From the NCBI RefSeq assembly GCF_002252505.1, contig NZ_NNRL01000167.1:34778-98777 (forward strand): 64,000 nucleotides of DNA. The letters run 5' to 3'. This DNA comes from Brucella grignonensis. Its GTDB lineage: Bacteria > Pseudomonadota > Alphaproteobacteria > Rhizobiales > Rhizobiaceae. Each line of letters begins with the position of its first letter. The first letter of the stretch is position 1. A program made the translations under genes and the position numbers. Under the pieces are notes generated by a model, which was given only the letters and a program-made list of their open reading frames with translations, had not been told where the DNA came from and searched no databases. Positions 55,819-64,000 of this stretch are shown here, one piece after another.

Positions 55819-58800
55819 TGCGGGACTTCGATCCAGATACCTTGCGGCAAAAGGCTAAAGAGTTTCTTCTATCTCGTGCTCACAGAAAATCAGATGCTAT
55901 GCCATGTTCCGAGGGGCAAAGGTCGCTTTGGTATCTCCATCAAATGGCTCCCGAGAGTGCGGCTTATAATGTTGGCTATGCAATCGAAATTGAAGGCCCA
56001 ATCGATCATAAAATCATTCGAAAATGTTGTCGGGATATCGTCAAGCGCCACGCGGAATTGCAGTCGGTATTTTCGAGTACAAGCGGTTCTCTGCTTAAGA
56101 GAATTGAGGTTGGTGAACGCCTAGATTTCAAGCAAATCCCTGTTGGGATCGTCAGTGATCGGGAAATCAGAGATATTGTAATCAAAGAGTATAAAAGGCC
56201 ATTTGATTTGAGTTGCGGCCCTCTAATAAGATTTGTAGCTTTCGATTTGAAAAATGGAAACCATATCTTTCTTTTGGTAGCACATCACATAGTTTGTGAT
56301 GGAGACTCCCTTTGGTTGTTACTTGACGAACTTGGAGATCAATACTCCCAAACAGTTGGTGGGGGAGGTGAATCTGTTGTTACAATAGATTCATCCTATG
56401 ACGAATTTGTCGCCAGTGAGCAGGCTTTGATCAACAGCGGATCGCTCTCTCCCAGTTGGGAATACTGGCGAAGCAAACTGGAAGCCGCACCAAATCCTAT
56501 TGATCTTACCTTGGCCAACCCCAGGCCGAACAGTCAAAAATTAACTGGATTATCGCGGCCGTTACGCATGAGGAAAGAATTAACCGGTGAAATCAGAGCG
56601 AGAGCAAGAGAGATCGGCGTTACGCCATATGCTTTCCTGCTTGCAGCATTTCAGGTGTTGATATCCAGATATGGACGCGAGAACGACATCATCGTTGGCG
56701 TTCCTTCGTCACTCACCCGCGCAGGTTCATACCAACAAGTCGTAGGTCATTTTGTCAATCAATTGCCTATTCGCTCCGTTCTTACCGGAAATATGAATTT
56801 TCGAACGTTGGTGGAGGAAGTTTTCGATCAGTTACTTTCAGCAAGAGAACATGGCAATGTTCCTTTCGGGGAGATGGTGAAGAGATTTTGCCCCGTAAGA
56901 ACACCCAACCGCTCGCCAATTCTTCAATCGTCTTTTGTACTGCAAAAATCTCCAAAAAGTAATTCAATCTTTGATTTAACCGTTCCAGAAGGTGAACGTA
57001 GGTGGGGCCAATGGGGCGGACTAAAAGTTTCCCATTTCGATTTCGCCCAACAGGAAGGCCAATTGGATATCACGTTGGAGCTCATTGATGGTGTGGACGA
57101 ATTTTTCGGACGTGTAAAAACCGATGATCATCTTTTTAGCGCGGAAGATACAGAACAACTGGCGAGTTCGTTCGTTGCGCTGGTAACGCATGCTGCCAAA
57201 AACCCAGCTTGCAATATTGAAGATTTAAAAATTCAAAATGACGACGACCGTGACATGATGCTAAGTGTATCAGGAAATTTATGTCGCAAGTTTCCCGTCG
57301 TGATTAATTTAGCGCAAGCATTTAGCGAAGCAGTTAATCGTTATCCCACCAGAATTGCTGTAAAATTTGATGATTCAAAGCTGACTTATGCAGAGCTTGA
57401 CGCTCGTGCAAACGAGCTTGCAGATTATATCGTTGCTCAAGGAATGCACCAGTCGCGCATAGGGCTTTGTGTTGATCGATCTCTGGACATGATCATCGGA
57501 ATTCTAGGTATATTGAAGGCAGGCTGTGCCTACATACCAATTGACCCTAATAGCCCTTCAGCCAGACAGCAATTTATAGCTCAAGATAGTGGCGTTGAAT
57601 TATTGCTCACTCAAAGTCACTTACGTGATCGTATTCAGGGATTAAACCTTAGCACTCTCTGTCTCGATGCTGATTGGGATATGATAGCAAATCAAAAGGG
57701 AAAAGTCTTACAGATTGAAGCGGTCAGTCCCGACAGCGAAGCATATGTTATTTACACGTCCGGGACTACGGGGCAGCCGAAGGGCGTGGTTATATCGCAC
57801 AAGAACGTAATAAGATTGTTTCGCACAACAAACGACTATTATGGGTTCAATGAACAAGACATATGGCCTTTGCTGCATTCATTCGCGTTCGATGTGTCCG
57901 TATGGGAAATATGGGGAGCATTCTTATATGGTGGAACTCTGATCGTTGTGTCTCATGATATTATACGATCTCCAAATGAATTGACTGAGTTACTGATTGC
58001 CGAAAAGGCCACCATACTAAATCAGACTCCGTCTGCGTTTAGATTGTTAATGAAAGCAGACAATCTTAGCGATCTGGCATCTAACGGGAAATTGCGTTTG
58101 ATCAGTTTTGCGGGCGAAGCGTTGGAACCGCAGAATCTCAAACAATGGGTTGATTTGGCAGGCGATGAAAATCCCAAGATTGTAAACATGTACGGTATTA
58201 CCGAAACCACAGTGCATGCAATGTATCGAAGGATATTCAAGCAGGATTTGTTAAGTCATTCCAGCATGATCGGTGAGCCATTCCCCGATTTGAGAATATA
58301 CATTTTGGATGAAAGAATGGAACCTGTTCCATATGGAGTACAGGGTGAGATTTATGTTGGGGGCGACGGTGTCGGTATTGGATATCATAATAGAAAGGAT
58401 TTGAACGAACAGAGGTTTATTACTGATCCGTTCAAACGGGAGGCTAATGGGCGTTTATATCGTTCAGGGGATCTAGCTATTCGACGCCGCAATGGTGACA
58501 TTGAATATTGCGGCAGGATGGACCGCCAGGTTAAAATCCGAGGGTTCAGAATTGAGCTTAGCGAGATAGAATATACACTGTCTGAACATAGCATGTTGAA
58601 TGCGGTTATTGTTAGGGTCTTGGGAAGTGGCGAAACCTCTACAATTGTCGCATATGTCGTAAAAAGAGACAGCAAAAACGCGGATTTGACTAGCCGTGAA
58701 CTTCAGCGATTTCTATACAAGAAACTGCCTGACTACATGGTTCCTTCTCTATTTGTGTTTCTCGATAGTTTTCCCTTGAATGCAAATGGCAAGATCGATG

Positions 58801-59963
58801 ATGCGAAATTGCCTTTGCCTTTGCTCGATAAAAAATTCGAGACAAGTTCTTTTGTTCCGCCTCGCGATAATGTTGAGCGTAATCTCATCAGGATCTGGCA
58901 AAAAATCTTGAAATGTGAAGGTGTCGGCATTGAAGATAATTTCTTTGATTTGGGAGGGCATTCTTTTGTTGCCGTAGCAATGGTGGCAGCAATTGAAACG
59001 GCCTTTGGAGTCAAGATTCCAGTATCTTCGGTGCTTTACAATCAGACGATTACAAAAATTGCTGAACTCGTCAGAGCGAGTACGAATAGCGTCACGAATT
59101 CTCCATTGGTTGCCATCAAGGAGGGTTCCGGCGACAGGAACATCTTTTGTGTCGCTGGTGGTGGTGGAAATGTGGTCTATTATTACCATTTGGCTAGTCA
59201 TTTATCGAACGAAATAGGTTTCTACGGATTACAAGCATTTGGACTTGACGGTTCCGAACCAAAGACGAACGTTGTTGATGCAGCCAAAGCATACATTGAT
59301 CATATAAAATCGATTCAACCTCTAGGACCTTATTTGTTGGCTGGGCATTGTTTCGGTGCTTGGATTGCATACGAGATCGCTAATCAACTTGTACTCTCAG
59401 GAGAACAAGTTGAAAGGCTCTTCGTTATAGACGCACCCGCACCGACAACCGAATTGGCTCAGCACAAGAATTTGTATGATCGCTCCGATCCGGCTTGGGT
59501 AACAAAATTTGTGAAGGCGTTCTCTGAAGGAATTAATATCAATATCGAACACAAAACTAACGATAGTGAAAAAACGCAAACCGAATTGCTGAATGATGTC
59601 GCAATTCATTTTGAAAATGCCGGATTGCTTCCAATTGATGCCGGGCGGAAGCAGATACATGCATTGTTTGATGTTTTCGTGAACAACAATCTCGCTGTGT
59701 ATTCTCCTGCAGAAGGGCATTTATTGGCAATCACGCTTTTTAAAGCGAATGAATTCCACTCAGACTATGATTACTCAATGGTGGAGGATGAAACCAAATC
59801 CTTCAGTTGGGCAAAATTTGCTCGACCGCCGATCAATGTCCATGTGGTGCCGGGTAATCACATTACGATGCTTAACGACGAAAACGTTTCGGAAATCTCA
59901 GATTTAATATCGAAATCAATTACGGGAGGTGTATCTTCTAATGACCAGTATTCAGTCCGTTGA
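55815..59963 (+). CDS. Nonribosomal peptide synthetase, C-A-PCP-TE
   Basis: 1,382-residue synthetase adding one amino acid to the PKS product and releasing it. C: HHIVCDG (His157-Asp162). A: core YTSGTTGQPKG; pocket residues read roughly D V W N S A M V H plus Lys, nearest to Thr-type codes by memory, so the substrate call is tentative. PCP: Ser1050 in LGGHSFVAV. TE: GHCFGA with Cys1179 in place of the usual Ser, catalytic-type His in GNHITML. It overlaps the PKS stop (ATGA) and the N-terminus (TLRQKAKEFLLSRAHRK) may be the docking partner of the PKS tail. Base composition is AT-rich like the whole cluster. Confidence 0.94.
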   Translation: MMRDFDPDTLRQKAKEFLLSRAHRKSDAMPCSEGQRSLWYLHQMAPESAAYNVGYAIEIEGPIDHKIIRKCCRDIVKRHAELQSVFSSTSGSLLKRIEVGERLDFKQIPVGIVSDREIRDIVIKEYKRPFDLSCGPLIRFVAFDLKNGNHIFLLVAHHIVCDGDSLWLLLDELGDQYSQTVGGGGESVVTIDSSYDEFVASEQALINSGSLSPSWEYWRSKLEAAPNPIDLTLANPRPNSQKLTGLSRPLRMRKELTGEIRARAREIGVTPYAFLLAAFQVLISRYGRENDIIVGVPSSLTRAGSYQQVVGHFVNQLPIRSVLTGNMNFRTLVEEVFDQLLSAREHGNVPFGEMVKRFCPVRTPNRSPILQSSFVLQKSPKSNSIFDLTVPEGERRWGQWGGLKVSHFDFAQQEGQLDITLELIDGVDEFFGRVKTDDHLFSAEDTEQLASSFVALVTHAAKNPACNIEDLKIQNDDDRDMMLSVSGNLCRKFPVVINLAQAFSEAVNRYPTRIAVKFDDSKLTYAELDARANELADYIVAQGMHQSRIGLCVDRSLDMIIGILGILKAGCAYIPIDPNSPSARQQFIAQDSGVELLLTQSHLRDRIQGLNLSTLCLDADWDMIANQKGKVLQIEAVSPDSEAYVIYTSGTTGQPKGVVISHKNVIRLFRTTNDYYGFNEQDIWPLLHSFAFDVSVWEIWGAFLYGGTLIVVSHDIIRSPNELTELLIAEKATILNQTPSAFRLLMKADNLSDLASNGKLRLISFAGEALEPQNLKQWVDLAGDENPKIVNMYGITETTVHAMYRRIFKQDLLSHSSMIGEPFPDLRIYILDERMEPVPYGVQGEIYVGGDGVGIGYHNRKDLNEQRFITDPFKREANGRLYRSGDLAIRRRNGDIEYCGRMDRQVKIRGFRIELSEIEYTLSEHSMLNAVIVRVLGSGETSTIVAYVVKRDSKNADLTSRELQRFLYKKLPDYMVPSLFVFLDSFPLNANGKIDDAKLPLPLLDKKFETSSFVPPRDNVERNLIRIWQKILKCEGVGIEDNFFDLGGHSFVAVAMVAAIETAFGVKIPVSSVLYNQTITKIAELVRASTNSVTNSPLVAIKEGSGDRNIFCVAGGGGNVVYYYHLASHLSNEIGFYGLQAFGLDGSEPKTNVVDAAKAYIDHIKSIQPLGPYLLAGHCFGAWIAYEIANQLVLSGEQVERLFVIDAPAPTTELAQHKNLYDRSDPAWVTKFVKAFSEGININIEHKTNDSEKTQTELLNDVAIHFENAGLLPIDAGRKQIHALFDVFVNNNLAVYSPAEGHLLAITLFKANEFHSDYDYSMVEDETKSFSWAKFARPPINVHVVPGNHITMLNDENVSEISDLISKSITGGVSSNDQYSVR

Positions 59964-60798
59964 ATTTCTTGATAACCATCGAAACAGAAAATATAGCGCG
60001 TTTATAGAATTTTCAGGCGCTCTTTCTGACACAGGGAACTATGATTCCATTCATGGACCCTCGCCTGCACCATTCTTTGAAGGTAGAACTACAAATGGTG
60101 CCGTTGCGGGTGAACTTGTAGCTCAAAAGCTCGGTTATCAGGCAGATGCGTCGATGCATCTTGTTGGTTCAGTTAAAGGCAATAATTTCGCCGTTCGTGA
60201 TGCTATGGCTTCTGGAGACCGTCCTGAAGATTTGTCAGGGCAAGTCAGCGCTTACCTTGATAGCGTTGACGGTGTTGCAGACTCCGACGCTTTATTCTTT
60301 GTCTTTAATGGTGGGAATGATGTTATTCAGGCAATATTGACTCAAGACAATGTTAAATCGGTTGCATTGATTTTGGAGGCCGTTGAAGGTCTGGAACGTG
60401 CGCTCACACGCTTGGTTGAGGCCGGTGCTCAACACATCTTGGCTCCCGATTTTATTGATGCATCGCTTTTGCCTTTGATCATCCAGAAGAAAGACGTCGT
60501 TAGAGGTCAGTTGATTTCGGAATTCTTCAATCGCAGTTATCGACGAATGCTCTTGTCGCTTGAGCAGAAACTCAAATTTAAATTTATACGTTGGAGTTTT
60601 GACGTATTCTTTAAAAAACTCATCCACGAGGGTGAAAGCTTCGGATTTATTAATACGACAGATCCATTCAGCACAATGCCTGATAAAGAGCATCTCGACA
60701 TCAAACAGTTTGTCTTTTTGAGCGAGATATTTCCTACCGCGCGCGCCCATGAACTCATGGCGGAATCGATTTTAAAGGTCATCGCCAAGCAGGAGTAA
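59941..60798 (+). CDS. GDSL/SGNH-fold protein lacking the catalytic triad
   Basis: 285-residue relative of GDSL lipases/esterases. Block I should read FGDSLSDTGN but is FSGALSDTGN, with Ala27 at the nucleophile. The oxyanion block GGND (124-127) is kept. The C-terminal block expected as D-x-x-H-P-T reads SEIFPTARAH, so both Asp (Ser261) and His (Phe264) are gone. It has no signal peptide. It overlaps the NRPS by 23 bases; ATG 59941 with GGGAGG upstream is chosen. A non-hydrolytic ligand-binding or scaffold role in product handling seems likely, or a different chemistry. Confidence 0.85.
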   Translation: MTSIQSVEFLDNHRNRKYSAFIEFSGALSDTGNYDSIHGPSPAPFFEGRTTNGAVAGELVAQKLGYQADASMHLVGSVKGNNFAVRDAMASGDRPEDLSGQVSAYLDSVDGVADSDALFFVFNGGNDVIQAILTQDNVKSVALILEAVEGLERALTRLVEAGAQHILAPDFIDASLLPLIIQKKDVVRGQLISEFFNRSYRRMLLSLEQKLKFKFIRWSFDVFFKKLIHEGESFGFINTTDPFSTMPDKEHLDIKQFVFLSEIFPTARAHELMAESILKVIAKQE

Positions 60799-60803
60799 GT
60801 AAT

Positions 60804-61199
60804 ATGTCAAGCGTTGAACGTTTGGATGCGAAATCCAAAACATCAGAACTGGCAAGCTATTCCAGAGCCGTTAAAGTTGGTGATTTCATATTTGTGTCTG
60901 GAACACTAGGACGCAACTCTGAAGGAGATATCCCTAATGTCGGTGATGCGGGAGGACAAACGGAAATCATACTCCAAAGGATAGAAAATGCATTGAAGGA
61001 GATGAATGCTGGACTTGATGACGTTGTCGAGACCCGGATTTTCGTAGCTGATATCAAAAAATGGGAAGGCGTTGGTGTCGTGCACGGCAAGGCATTTCGA
61101 AAAGCAATGCCAGCGACGACTTTATTGCAGGTTTCGGGGTTTGCCCATCCTGAAGCATTGGTCGAAATTTCGGCTATTGCGTATTCCCCGAGATCATGA
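60804..61199 (+). CDS. RidA/YjgF-family protein
   Basis: 131-residue RidA-superfamily protein (ASYSRAVKVGDFIFVSGTLGR, then LDDVVETRIFVADIKKW and EALVEISAIAY). Housekeeping RidA deaminates reactive enamines/imines, but some members act in biosynthetic clusters. The usual RidA arginine near the C-terminus is not obvious, so it may be a non-deaminating subfamily. GGAGTAAGT precedes the ATG, five bases after the GDSL gene, and its stop overlaps the next start. Confidence 0.9.
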   Translation: MSSVERLDAKSKTSELASYSRAVKVGDFIFVSGTLGRNSEGDIPNVGDAGGQTEIILQRIENALKEMNAGLDDVVETRIFVADIKKWEGVGVVHGKAFRKAMPATTLLQVSGFAHPEALVEISAIAYSPRS

Positions 61200-61945
61200 A
61201 AATAGCTTGGGATCAACTAGTAAGTTTGAGTGATAAAATCCAAACCTATTATGGATTGGAATCTCATTCTTATTATCGAGATGATCTCTCATACTTTGCT
61301 ATTTTTGTCTCAACACAACATTTCAACGTCGAATTCGAAAATGACGCAAATTTATTCCTTACTGACGGAGAAAAGATAAGGGCTGGAAAATTCGTTAATA
61401 AAGCCGATGGGATTGAATATACAACTGCGCATGCGATCCTAAAACTCGCGTTGATTGCTGCGGGTTATGAATGGAAGAGCTTTTACTTACATACACCTTC
61501 GCTGGGGGCAAAGCCTGTTCTGCGAGGCATTGGAAACTGTCAGTACCCAGATGTAAGTTTAAGTCACACCAAAGGTGGGGTTGTTGTTGGGATATCTTGG
61601 GATTATCGGATTGGAGTCGATGTTGAAAAAGGAGACAGACGAGAAATTCTTGATAATGCCCGCTATTTTTGTACAGACAATGAGCTTAAACAGGCAATCC
61701 TTCATAATCAGAGAAATAACGAAGGTTATTTCGTCAGTCTTTGGGTGGCTAAAGAAGCCATTCTTAAATCAGCAGGACTGGGATTGCTTGTAAATCCGAC
61801 GAACATCGAAATTGAAGTTAAGACGCAAAAGATAGTCGAATTGCGGTCCAAAGACTTGCAACCATTTGATTGGGAGCTAAAAATTTGTCAGCCAACAGTA
61901 AGTCATCTTTTAGCTGTAGCCTTATCGAAGAGAATTTTCCAATAG
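61196..61945 (+). CDS. Sfp-type 4'-phosphopantetheinyl transferase
   Basis: 249-residue PPTase that would activate the ACP and PCP of the two synthetases. Core motifs: VSLSHTKGG, IGVDVEKGDR (Mg-binding acidic pair) and VSLWVAKEAILKSAGLGL. Start ATGA overlap with the RidA gene shows coupling. Presence of a dedicated PPTase makes the cluster self-sufficient. Confidence 0.92.
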   Translation: MKIAWDQLVSLSDKIQTYYGLESHSYYRDDLSYFAIFVSTQHFNVEFENDANLFLTDGEKIRAGKFVNKADGIEYTTAHAILKLALIAAGYEWKSFYLHTPSLGAKPVLRGIGNCQYPDVSLSHTKGGVVVGISWDYRIGVDVEKGDRREILDNARYFCTDNELKQAILHNQRNNEGYFVSLWVAKEAILKSAGLGLLVNPTNIEIEVKTQKIVELRSKDLQPFDWELKICQPTVSHLLAVALSKRIFQ

Positions 61946-62352
61946 AAGGCGGTTGTGCTTGCGGTAACGTAAGATACAAAATTAATGGACCTTGGGATTT
62001 GGGTTTCAAATGCCATTGCAGGGACTGTCAGCGTTCCAGTGGATCGGCATATGCCGCGATTTTGGTGATTGATGAAGATAAAATTCATATTTGTGGTGGA
62101 CTGCAATTTTATACTTCAATTGGAGATAGTGGACGAGACGTAAATCGTGGCTTCTGTGCGATTTGTGGGAATTATGTTATAGTTAAAATATTCATTTTGG
62201 ACAGTAAGTTGGGCATCTATGCCCCAACCCTCGATGATCCTTCTCTGTATTGGCCGGAGATAAGCGTTTACACCTCGAGCAAACAGGAGTGGGATAGCTT
62301 GCCGGAAGGCATTAAAATATATCCAAAATTGAGATCAGACCATACTGGTTGA
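61885..62352 (+). CDS. GFA/CENP-V-fold zinc protein
   Basis: 155-residue protein of the glutathione-dependent formaldehyde-activating (GFA) fold: GCACGNVRY, CHCRDCQRSSGS and FCAICGNY supply the two zinc-binding sets. No ATG exists before the domain; TTG 61885, inside the end of the PPTase gene, has GGGAG (61872-61876) at eight bases and is the best start, with a 61-base overlap. GFA-type proteins seem to bind glutathione or other adducts; its role in the cluster is unknown. Confidence 0.85.
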   Translation: MSANSKSSFSCSLIEENFPIEGGCACGNVRYKINGPWDLGFKCHCRDCQRSSGSAYAAILVIDEDKIHICGGLQFYTSIGDSGRDVNRGFCAICGNYVIVKIFILDSKLGIYAPTLDDPSLYWPEISVYTSSKQEWDSLPEGIKIYPKLRSDHTG

Positions 62353-62406
62353 GGTATTCTTCTACGGCAAAATTAATCCAAAAAACTCAATGGGAGGGAA
62401 TGCTAA

Positions 62407-62730
62407 ATGTGTAAAATGTTTGCAGAAATCGATCCACAGTTTTATGAGAGCCAAATACGATCTGTTCGTTTGAATGGGCATTCGACTTCTGTACGATTAG
62501 AAGTATTGTTCTGGAATATCTTAGATGAGATCGCGCGAGAAGAGAACAACACAATTGGCAGGTTTCTTTCTCGTCTTCATAACGAAGTATTGCATTTTAA
62601 TGGTGAGGCAAGTAACTTCACCTCATTGTTGAGGTGCGCCTGCTTACGCTATATTCAAGACAAAGGTAGCAGTATTCACTATGAAAATGACATTCGGGTG
62701 ATCAATCTAGGGCGTAGACTCGTAAACTGA
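62407..62730 (+). CDS. Ribbon-helix-helix (RHH_4-like) protein, paralogue
   Basis: 107-residue protein sharing the core of the gene at 23208: GHSTSVRLEVLFWNILDEIA against GHSTSVRLESAFWSTLEDIA, and NFTSLLRCACLRYIQ against SLTSMLRTICLLYQ. GGGAGG precedes the ATG by a good distance. It follows the biosynthetic operon after 54 bases and may regulate it; it has the AT-rich composition of the cluster. Confidence 0.78.
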   Translation: MCKMFAEIDPQFYESQIRSVRLNGHSTSVRLEVLFWNILDEIAREENNTIGRFLSRLHNEVLHFNGEASNFTSLLRCACLRYIQDKGSSIHYENDIRVINLGRRLVN

Positions 62731-62833
62731 GGCACCGTATACGGATAACAGAGGCGGTTCGGGAAGTCTGCATAGCTAGGATAAGTGGAATTTCTACCTG
62801 AGTTCGGCTTAGATGCCGGGAACAGGAGATATT

Positions 62834-62942
62834 ATGACCAGACGACTGCGCTGGATCCCCGCAGTTTGGGGTGCATGCCAACCAGATCAAGCAGTGGACT
62901 CGTTGATGGTGACGTTGCCCCCAAGTTTTATCCAGTTTTGAG
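62834..62942 (+). pseudogene. Possible gene start interrupted by the IS element
   Basis: ATG 62834 with an ideal CAGGAG upstream begins MTRRLRWIPAVWGACQPDQA and runs into the IS left end, stopping at 62942. The remainder would lie beyond the IS, outside the window. Only 25 native codons are visible, so this is tentative. Confidence 0.35.
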
Positions 62943-63857
62943 TTCGCTCCAGCGGTTTTGGGTTGCTGTATTCGGGGCGGTAGCGGCGGGTTGCGGTGCG
63001 GAGCCGTTCCGGCTGCGCAGCACCGCATCACGTCGCGGGTTGATTGTCTGAGCGAACTCGGCAGGCGTCATCCAGCCGAGTCCAGAGTGTGGTCGATGAT
63101 CGTTGTAATCGCTGCGCCAGTTTAAAAGCGCTGATCGTGCATGGGTCAGTGACGAGAAGAGCGTTTCATTCAGGAGCTCGTCTCGTAGCCGTCCATTGAA
63201 GCTTTCGATGAAGGCGTTCTGGATCGGTTTGCCAGGCGCTATATAGTGCCATTCCACTTTGGTCCGATCCGCCCAATGCAGGATTGCGTTACTGGTGAAC
63301 TCACTGCCGTTGTCACTGACGATCATCTTCGGCTTGCCACGTCTTTCGATGATCCGGTCCAACTCACAGGCAACCCGCAAGCCGGAAAGGGACGTATCGG
63401 CGACGAGAGCCAGACATTCTCTTGTGCAATCATCGACGACCGTAAGCACCCGAAACCTGCGGCCATCGGTGAGCTGATCTGACACGAAGTCCAGCGACCA
63501 GCGATCATTGGCAGCCGTCGGGATCAACATCGGCGCTCGGGTGCCTATCGCCCGCTTACGCCCGCCACGCTTGCGTACCGCCAGCTTCTCCTCCCGATAG
63601 AGCCGGAAGAGCCGCTTGTGGTTCACAAGGTGACCCTCATGCCTGAGCAGCACATGAAGACGTCTATATCCAAAGCGGCGACGTTCATGCGCCAGCTCCT
63701 TCATCCGCTCGCGAAGGTCATGGGCATCGCTGCGCCTGGTTTCGTAACGGATCGTCATACGGCAAAAGCCCATGGCTTTACACGCCCGCCGTTCGCTCAT
63801 CTGGTGGTGATCCATCAGATGAGCGACAGCTTTCCGCCTTGCTGCGGGCGTCACCAC
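62928..63857 (-). CDS. IS3-family transposase OrfB (DDE integrase domain)
   Basis: 309-residue orfB. The HTH_21-like region ([23 protein letters not shown]) is followed by the rve integrase core with the DDE triad in [19 protein letters not shown] and [11 protein letters not shown] 63857 overlaps the orfA stop; in this family orfB is usually made as an orfAB fusion by -1 frameshifting. The frame looks intact, so the element may be active. Confidence 0.9.
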   Translation of the reverse strand: MVTPAARRKAVAHLMDHHQMSERRACKAMGFCRMTIRYETRRSDAHDLRERMKELAHERRRFGYRRLHVLLRHEGHLVNHKRLFRLYREEKLAVRKRGGRKRAIGTRAPMLIPTAANDRWSLDFVSDQLTDGRRFRVLTVVDDCTRECLALVADTSLSGLRVACELDRIIERRGKPKMIVSDNGSEFTSNAILHWADRTKVEWHYIAPGKPIQNAFIESFNGRLRDELLNETLFSSLTHARSALLNWRSDYNDHRPHSGLGWMTPAEFAQTINPRRDAVLRSRNGSAPQPAATAPNTATQNRWSELKTG

Positions 63858-64000
63858 TTCTTTCCCAAAAGGTCTTTCAAAGCGGCGTTGTCGAGCATCG
63901 CATCTGCCAGGAGCCGTTTCAGCTTCGTGTTTTCGTCTTCCAGCGTCTTCAACCGCTTGGCCTCGGACACGTCCATGCCGCCGAACTTGGCTTTCCATTT
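63851..64000 (-). CDS. IS3-family transposase OrfA (partial, start outside window)
   Basis: Minus-strand frame ending [15 protein letters not shown] at the TGA at 63851-63853, preceded by [15 protein letters not shown], the leucine-zipper end of IS3-type OrfA. It continues beyond the window. Confidence 0.85.
   Translation of the reverse strand, partial: KWKAKFGGMDVSEAKRLKTLEDENTKLKRLLADAMLDNAALKDLLGKKW

Larger units (their letters stand above)
62910..64000 (-). mobile_element. IS3-family insertion sequence (right end outside window)
   Basis: The end lies near TGACGTTGCCCCC (62910-62922), just past the transposase stop. orfA and orfB overlap on the minus strand in the IS3-family manner. Inverted repeats and target duplication cannot be confirmed because the other end is not in the window. 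Confidence 0.8.

Overview
The window looks like part of a secondary replicon (chromid or megaplasmid) of a Brucellaceae alphaproteobacterium of the Ochrobactrum/Brucella type. Evidence: it opens with a repABC replication and partition cassette including the antisense ctRNA; its BamA has the Brucella-like N-terminus and POTRA sequence; intergenic palindromic repeats of about 100 bp recur; and codon and base usage are rhizobial except in the last 14 kb. This placement is inferred from the sequence and no database search was run.

Layout. (1) 1-3.4 kb: repA (5' cut by the window), repB, ctRNA and repC. (2) 3.6-12.9 kb: a complete taurine dissimilation module, with the MocR-type regulator tauR divergent from tauABC, then taurine dehydrogenase tauXY, xsc and pta. 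A 29-codon membrane-peptide ORF overlaps the pta start. (3) 13-15.3 kb: a stand-alone BamA gene without its usual rseP/lpxD neighbours, likely a second copy. (4) 15.9-21.7 kb: a two-gene surface-protein locus (DUF11/SdrD-type protein and a large outer-membrane barrel), broken by a stop and at least two frameshifts. (5) 22-42 kb: a soluble diiron monooxygenase (propane/methane-type, mim/prm-like) locus. It holds an alcohol dehydrogenase with its own sigma-54-like promoter, mimABCD behind a near-consensus sigma-54 promoter, an amidohydrolase, a DUF59 protein, a dedicated GroEL and katG, plus two AcoR-type enhancer-binding regulators, one with an altered GAFTGA loop. A poorly understood small operon (coiled coil, WD40 protein, 64-aa protein) and a small gene boxed by inverted repeats sit between adh and mimA. 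(6) 42.4-48.8 kb: a LysR regulator divergent from a polyamine-type ABC transporter with an acetylpolyamine deacetylase. (7) 49.1-62.7 kb: a visibly AT-rich, probably imported biosynthetic locus: M19 dipeptidase, PKS (KS-AT-DH-KR-ACP), NRPS (C-A-PCP-TE), a GDSL-fold protein lacking its catalytic triad, a RidA-family protein, an Sfp-type phosphopantetheinyl transferase, a GFA-fold zinc protein and a ribbon-helix-helix protein. (8) 62.9 kb to the end: an IS3-family element running off the window.

How it works together. The taurine genes import taurine, deaminate it to sulfoacetaldehyde, cleave that to acetyl phosphate and sulfite, and make acetyl-CoA. The monooxygenase genes should oxidise a small alkane or ketone to an alcohol, which the co-regulated Adh oxidises further, with the chaperonin assisting assembly of the oxygenase.

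The best candidate for an undescribed system is the tightly overlapping PKS-NRPS operon at 50.4-62.4 kb. Its domain order matches that of iterative polycyclic-tetramate synthetases, but it is split in two. Its thioesterase has a Cys nucleophile, and an apparent pseudo-hydrolase and a RidA protein are built into the operon. Second is the WD40/coiled-coil operon at 23.6-25.3 kb.
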